This document shows, piece by piece, positions 59,101 through 64,000 of a DNA stretch of 64,000 bases. The notes beneath the pieces are model-generated. The model was not told where the DNA came from. It did not search any database and saw nothing but the letters and a program-made list of their open reading frames with translations. Each line of letters opens with the position of its first letter. Within the stretch, counting starts at the first letter, position 1. Source of the DNA: Maratus speciosus (taxonomy: Eukaryota > Arthropoda > Arachnida > Araneae > Salticidae); assembly GCA_963932465.1 (NCBI GenBank), contig OZ010788.1, positions 196,790,559 through 196,854,558 on the forward strand, in the 5' to 3' direction. The position numbers and the translations under genes were made by a program.

Positions 59101-59940
59101 TTTCCGCGGTCACTTGACGAAATTAGGGTTTCTGAGCGATTCTTTGTTGAAATTAGCTTTTTTCCGCGATCTATTGATGATATTTGGGTATTTTCGCGAT
59201 CTTTTGACAAAATTCGCGGTTTTTTCCCCGCGATTCTTTGACGAAATCCCTTTGGAAAATCCTGCATTTGGCCAGTACTTTCCATATTTTTAGTCGCCAG
59301 TTTTTCATGTTTAGCCGCCGAGTGGCGACTGGCGAGTGCTTATTTTCATCTTTACAAAGGATCGCAGGAAAAAATGCAACTTTAGGCAAAGGATCGCAGG
59401 AAAAAATGCAAATTTCGTGAAAGGATCGCAGAAAAACGCGAATTTCGTCAAAGGATCGCAAAATTCGTCAAATGATGGCGGAAAAAAAAAACAAGAATTT
59501 CGTTAAAGGGTTATGAAATAAACGCAAATTTAGTTAAAGGGCTGTTGAAAAAATTTCACGAATTCCATCAAATTATTGCACAAATGGGCAAATTTTATCA
59601 AAAGGTTGCAAAAAAACGTAAATTTCATCAAAGGATCGCAAAAAAAAACTCCACAAAGTTTATCAAAGGATCGAAAAAAAACTCAATCAAACGCTTCAAT
59701 CGATCTCTGAAAAAAACTCGAATTTCAGCAAAAGATTGTGAGAGAAAGCGAATTTCGTCAAACTGTCGCGAAAAAAACACTATTTTCGTCAAAGGATCGC
59801 GAATTTCGTCAAAGGGCTCAGAAAATATGGAAATTTCTTCAAAGGGCTGCAGAATATACAGAAATTTCGTCAGAGTCGCAGAAAAATGCAACAATCTCTT
59901 TAGAAAAAACAACACGCAAATATCTGTTTATTATTATGGG
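56200..59940. repeat. ~30-bp palindromic minisatellite, block C, 3.7 kb
   Basis: More than 100 units with core GATCTTTTGACGAAATTCGCG occur. Two runs are nearly uniform: 56763-56990 (31-bp units GATCTTTTGATGAAATTTGTGATTTTCTCGC-like) and 58590-58890 (about ten 30-bp units TTGACGATATTTACGTTTTT). Orientation flips at 56490-56570, 57200-57440 and 59350-59900. GCCAGT/ACTGGC words (57473-57563, 59262-59337) interrupt it and look like ends of an embedded element. Confidence 0.8.
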
Positions 59941-60789
59941 TATAGTTTTTAATCTGAAATAATATACGGAACTAACTTTTGAAAAAGTGGGTTTAGCCCG
60001 AACCCAACTTGCAGGAATCTACACTCAGCCTGAAATCAACCCGAACCAAAAACAGTTTATTCGACCTGCAACAAAGATAATTAGCGCCGGGAGAGGACTT
60101 CCCTATCCCTTTCAGAAAATTTGCTGTGAATTTCAGAATTGTTTTTCTTTTCCTTTTCTTTTTTTTTACTTAAAATCATCCTCGAATTTCGCAGTTATTT
60201 TTGCGACAGACAGACGAAATTCACAGTTTTATCCCGTGACATTTAGTTGAAAGTTGTAAAGCAGACTGTATAAAAAAATGACTTTCTTCTTTTTTTAAAT
60301 AAAAAACATTTTGCATTTATTATTCTGAGTTATTGATTTAAATTGTTTCAATGGTATTTTGTCATGTCTGTGTTAATGTAATTCTTTAAATATATTGTTG
60401 GGATATATTATATCCCATCTAATTTTAATGCAGATTCGTACCAGAAACTTTTAATTAAATTTTATTTTTTAAACTTTGGTGGAAAAAATAAAAAAATTGC
60501 TTTTCCTCTTTTTAAAGTAGGGTCACTCGGGGTAATTCCTGGTCAACAAGTTTCTGGGGTAATTCCTGGTCAGTCTTTTTTATGTTTTAAAAACACTTTA
60601 CCAAAATGAAAAAAATCATAGAGGTACTCTGAACTATCCCCATTAGAATTTATTACTTAATTATGAGTTTATTTATTTTGAAAAAAAAAAAATCTTTTTG
60701 AAATGGCTTGTTAAATTTCTGTAAAATAACATTGGCCTTAGTTATGATACATTTTTACAAAGATGTTTGTCACCAGGGTTGGCACGGTT

Positions 60790-62305
60790 CAGGGTTGCAA
60801 AAAAGCCGGCTAAAATTAAAAAAAGCCAGGCCGGTGGCTTTTATTGGTTTTAACCGGCTTTTTTTGGCCAAAATTGGCCTTTTTTAGCCATAATTGGCTT
60901 TCATAAAATGAAGCATTGTAATTATAAACTACACATTTTAAAGTGTTTTGAATTAGTTTTAATGACATTTAATTGGTCTAGAGTTTAATAAGTAACCCAA
61001 TTTCTGAATAATGAAGACATTAATACTGGAATAAAACTTAGATGGTTTTGCTAGTGATTTGTAGTCAGAATTGCAAATATGTCAGCTAAATTTTAAAAGG
61101 TCCATACCAACTGCTTTATCTGGTTTACACTGACCTTTTACTCCACTCCCACCCTCCCCCAATTTTTTTCATTTTTACTGCTTTATAAAATTGAAGAGGA
61201 CAATGGTTACTTAGTTACATGTTTTATTACTTAATTTTAAGAGCTATTAATATACAAGTCTTATTTTATTTCTAGTAAACATTCAAAATTATACATAGTC
61301 ATCTAATAAAAACACCATTTCTCACTATTAAAAATATTATAAATAGCATATGCATGAAAATGCTTAGCAACAAGATTTTCAAAATTTTATTTAGATTTTT
61401 TTTTTTTTTTTTTGCCTGTGTGTTTAAATGCTCTATTTTTTATACACTTATGTACCAAACTCTCCTCAAAAATTATATCCTTTCCAGGGGCCTTGCTAAG
61501 GGGGGGGACAGGGGGGAGCCCTCCCCCCCCCAAACGTTCGTGAATGCTGTTACACTTGGCAAATTTACAAACTTAGTTGGTCAATTTGTGTAAAACTTTA
61601 ATAAAAACTATAATACATTTTCTGTTTCTGACAGACTTTGCAAAAATTACGAATCTAATTGGGAATATTATTAAACTTTTTACGAATAAGAACTATACTA
61701 CATTTTCTAATTGTGGTAACTTGGCAAAGTTATAAAACTAGTTGGCAAATACAAAAAATTTGACTTGGCAATTTAAGGTCATCTCCCCCACCAACAAAAT
61801 GTCTCCGCGATGGCCCTGATCCTTTCTAATTTCTCTTTTAACATATGAATAACTTAATCTCTCCATATGGACACATAAGAATGTTTCCATTTTGATGTGA
61901 TTACATTTTGCCATTGTTCAATTAAATATAATCTTTAAACTGTGTAGTATATGTGGAGCTATGTAATATAGAATTTCAAAACAGCAGTTTGGAGTCTAAC
62001 TTATATCCTTTTCAATATTTATAACTTTTTTTTCAGACATAATAAAATCTTCAAAGTTGCCTTCTAACATTTATAAAGACTTATTTATTTGACAAAATTT
62101 AATAGAAATTTATAATTTTTTTTAGTAGAAAATATTTATAAGTGTATTAAAAATTAATTGATCTAAATTTAAAACGAATTAGCTGTAAACCAACTTTAAA
62201 AAATAAAAGCCGGCTTTTTTCAATAAAAGTCGGCTTTTTTTAAGTGGCTAAAACCAAAAAAAGCCGGCCGGCTTTTTTTGGCCTGGCTAAAAGCCGGCAA
62301 CCCTG
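60790..62305 (+). mobile_element. hAT-like element with AAAAGCCGGCTTTT words (middle layer)
   Basis: CAGGGTTGCAAAAAAGCCGGC (60790) and GCCGGCAACCCTG (ending 62305) are flanked by a perfect TSD GCACGGTT (60782-60789, 62306-62313). It inserted only 16 bp inside the outer element. It aligns in reverse with 54377-55490 and carries the extra element 61485-61818 and a small unmatched C-rich piece near 61118-61168. Confidence 0.9.
61485..61818. mobile_element. hAT-like MITE, 334 bp (inner layer)
   Basis: CAGGGGCC (61485) and GGCCCTG (ending 61818) are flanked by a perfect 8-bp TSD ATCCTTTC (61477-61484, 61819-61826). The empty site is seen in the related element near 54850. It contains a 9-base G run with a facing C run (61501-61530). 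Confidence 0.88.
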
Positions 62306-63735
62306 GCACGGTTTAAACCAATTGGTTTTTTTGTCAAAAAAACCATTTGGTTTTTTTAGAAAAAATCTGATATATTTTCTTTTTTGTAATTTAATTGTTT
62401 TAAATTATAGATAGGAGTAATTTCTACTTTTAACACTTCATTTCAGCAGTCAACATCAGACATAATGAGCCTAGGTCATGTTTCGATGCATGTAGAATGA
62501 AAATTAGCATGTGCTGATGAACAATACCTGGGTACCCTAAAGATTTTTCTTAAAACATGTGAAATTAGAAAAGATAAAATAGATGAAGAATATTCAATAT
62601 TTAGCATAAAACATTTACATTTAAAAAATGCAGATTATTTACAGCAGTTAATAACAAAATACAATGATCTTTAAGATTTTGGTTAAGTTGCAAAAGAAAA
62701 TTTCCTGGATTGGGATTGAGGAAGATTATCCTTAAAGAATTTAAAAGAGTAACTTAAGATATCAAATTGAATAACACAGCTTGCAAAAACTGAGTGCTAG
62801 TTATAGCATTTCCATAATAGCAATCAATCTTTTCTGTTAGTTGCTGAATCTAATGGCCAAAAATGTTGACTTGGACACTTGGAGTTATCACTCAGAAAAC
62901 AAAATAACCAGAAGTATTTGGATATTAAAAAAGTAATAATAATAACAACCACAGAATAATATATTATATTCATGAAAGTGCATCAAATGTTTATTGATTG
63001 ATTATTATATTATTAATCAAAGGATTCTTCATACGATTTTCAAGGTATCTATGTTTCACTGTGTAGAGCAGTTTACTTTGAACATAAGACATAGCTGTTA
63101 CTAATAATGTTTAAATTAGAAATGATTTCAATTTTCTATATAATTGACTGTAATTATTTAATTTAAATATTTTCAAAAGTTATATTACTTATATAATATC
63201 CAAAAATGCTTATTTTATCAACAGATATGCATCTGTATGCAATAGGAAATTATATTTAAAAAAAAACCCGGTTTAAACAAAAAAAACCTGGTTTAAACCA
63301 AATAAACCGGTTTTTTTGTTTTTTTACAAAATAAACTGTTTTTTTTCCAACCCTGTTTGTCACAACTCAAATTTTAAATAATTTTCTTTTCTTTCTTTTT
63401 GGCTCAATTACCAACTACTTTAGCTATTAAAAAACAGTCTTGAAATTTTTTGTACTATTTTAAATAATTTACAGAAGTTGGTCAAATATTGCCCCATGTA
63501 TCCGGGGTAAATCTTGGTCACTGGGGTAATTCCTGGCCAATGTTTTTATCATAATTTAATTCCCTTTTATTGTCATATTTAGTGATTTTAATTGTCGCAA
63601 AACCTTTGAGAATTAACCGCAACCACATTGTTCACCCCATTTTAGTTAATTGTTGTTCTGAATAAAGTAGTCACCCGTGGTAATTCCTGGTCACTGAGTT
63701 TCTGAAGTAATTCTTGATCATTTTTGCTTTTGTTA

Positions 63736-64000
63736 TAAGAAATCTCAAAGATACTTTGAATTCTTTGCTTTGAAATATATGCCTTAATTATTCATTTAGT
63801 TGAAATTAAATATTAAAAAAAAAAATAGATTCAAAACTGCTACTCAAATTTTGGTAAAACATCGATCTTGATTTTTACACATTTCACAACAGATCAGTCA
63901 TTTTTGAGTTTTTAATTATTTTATTTCAACTAATGACATATCACAGTCTTTAAAAAAGATTATAAAATTTTCCTCTACTATATTAAATGCTTTTAAAAGA
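63736..64000. other. AT-rich end of window, no feature
   Basis: Only AT-rich sequence with an A run near 63820 is present; no exon of the G-alpha-i gene is visible. Confidence 0.5.

Larger units (their letters stand above)
60774..63355. mobile_element. hAT-like element with AAACCGGTTT words (outer layer)
   Basis: CAGGGTTGG (60774) and CCAACCCTG (ending 63355) are flanked by a perfect 8-bp TSD TTTGTCAC (60766-60773, 63356-63363). The words GGTTTAAACC, AAACCGG and GGTTTTTT fill both ends (60786-60789 continuing at 62314-62360; 63263-63345). The interior is AT-rich and non-coding. It hosts 60790-62305. Confidence 0.9.
60525..63735. repeat. Direct repeat with GGTAATTCCTGGTCA words
   Basis: GGGTAATTCCTGGTCA words occur at 60535 and 60561 on the left and at 63510, 63531, 63679 and 63706 on the right. 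The surrounding ~150 bp (AGGTACTCTGAACTAT versus AGATACTTTGAATTCT) are also alike, so this is a tandem duplication or the two ends of one element, split by the hAT nest at 60774-63355. Confidence 0.55.

Overview
The window is AT-rich, intron-containing arthropod DNA, most likely from an arachnid. That reading rests on the close likeness of one host exon to insect G-alpha-i, the mix of Ty3/gypsy, BEL/Pao and many hAT elements, and the absence of any bacterial gene organisation. Species assignment is inference. Very little of the sequence is host coding. The clear host feature is exon 1 of a G protein alpha-i subunit gene (42738-42858, plus strand). Its first intron must run past the end of the window, because no further exon is seen in the remaining 21 kb. 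A weak second candidate is a two-exon minus-strand transcript between 22450 and 18690.

The rest is layered transposable elements, many of which can be dated relative to each other because their target-site duplications (TSDs) are still readable. Positions 1-5094 hold a Ty3/gypsy element: gag-pol with one frameshift, an intact-looking integrase, and a 3' LTR. The LTR is split by a 12.7-kb hAT-type insertion (5095-17774, 8-bp TSD) that itself carries a three-layer nest (5788-9106, 7486-9060, 7874-8693) and several MITEs. Positions 17783-22600 hold the LTR remnant, the possible minus-strand gene and small MITEs (piggyBac-like and hAT-like). Positions about 22640-24976 hold the 3' end of a broken BEL/Pao element, interrupted by a 736-bp hAT element with a perfect TSD.

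Positions 25035-42320 form one composite. A short hAT element inserted about 400 bp upstream of the G-alpha-i start codon and was then inflated to 17.3 kb by further insertions, including a 7.8-kb element (34367-42152) with perfect ends and TSD. Within it lie a 152-bp satellite carried by an element, a 114-bp perfect palindrome, and several kilobases of a degenerate ~30-bp palindromic minisatellite.

The G-alpha-i intron (42859-64000) contains remains of at least two transposase-like genes flanked by distinctive short 'word' repeats, a second element with tandem repeats (49330-50470), a ~466-bp tandem array split by a hAT element (54377-55490), a 3.7-kb minisatellite block (56200-59940), and a three-level hAT nest with three perfect 8-bp TSDs (60774-63355).

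The most interesting pattern is architectural. Many unrelated-looking hAT families here share nearly the same extreme terminus (CAGGGTTGCAAA-like) but differ in a short palindromic word repeated just inside the ends. A separate set of families uses non-palindromic words. No CRISPR, operon, tRNA or rRNA was recognised.
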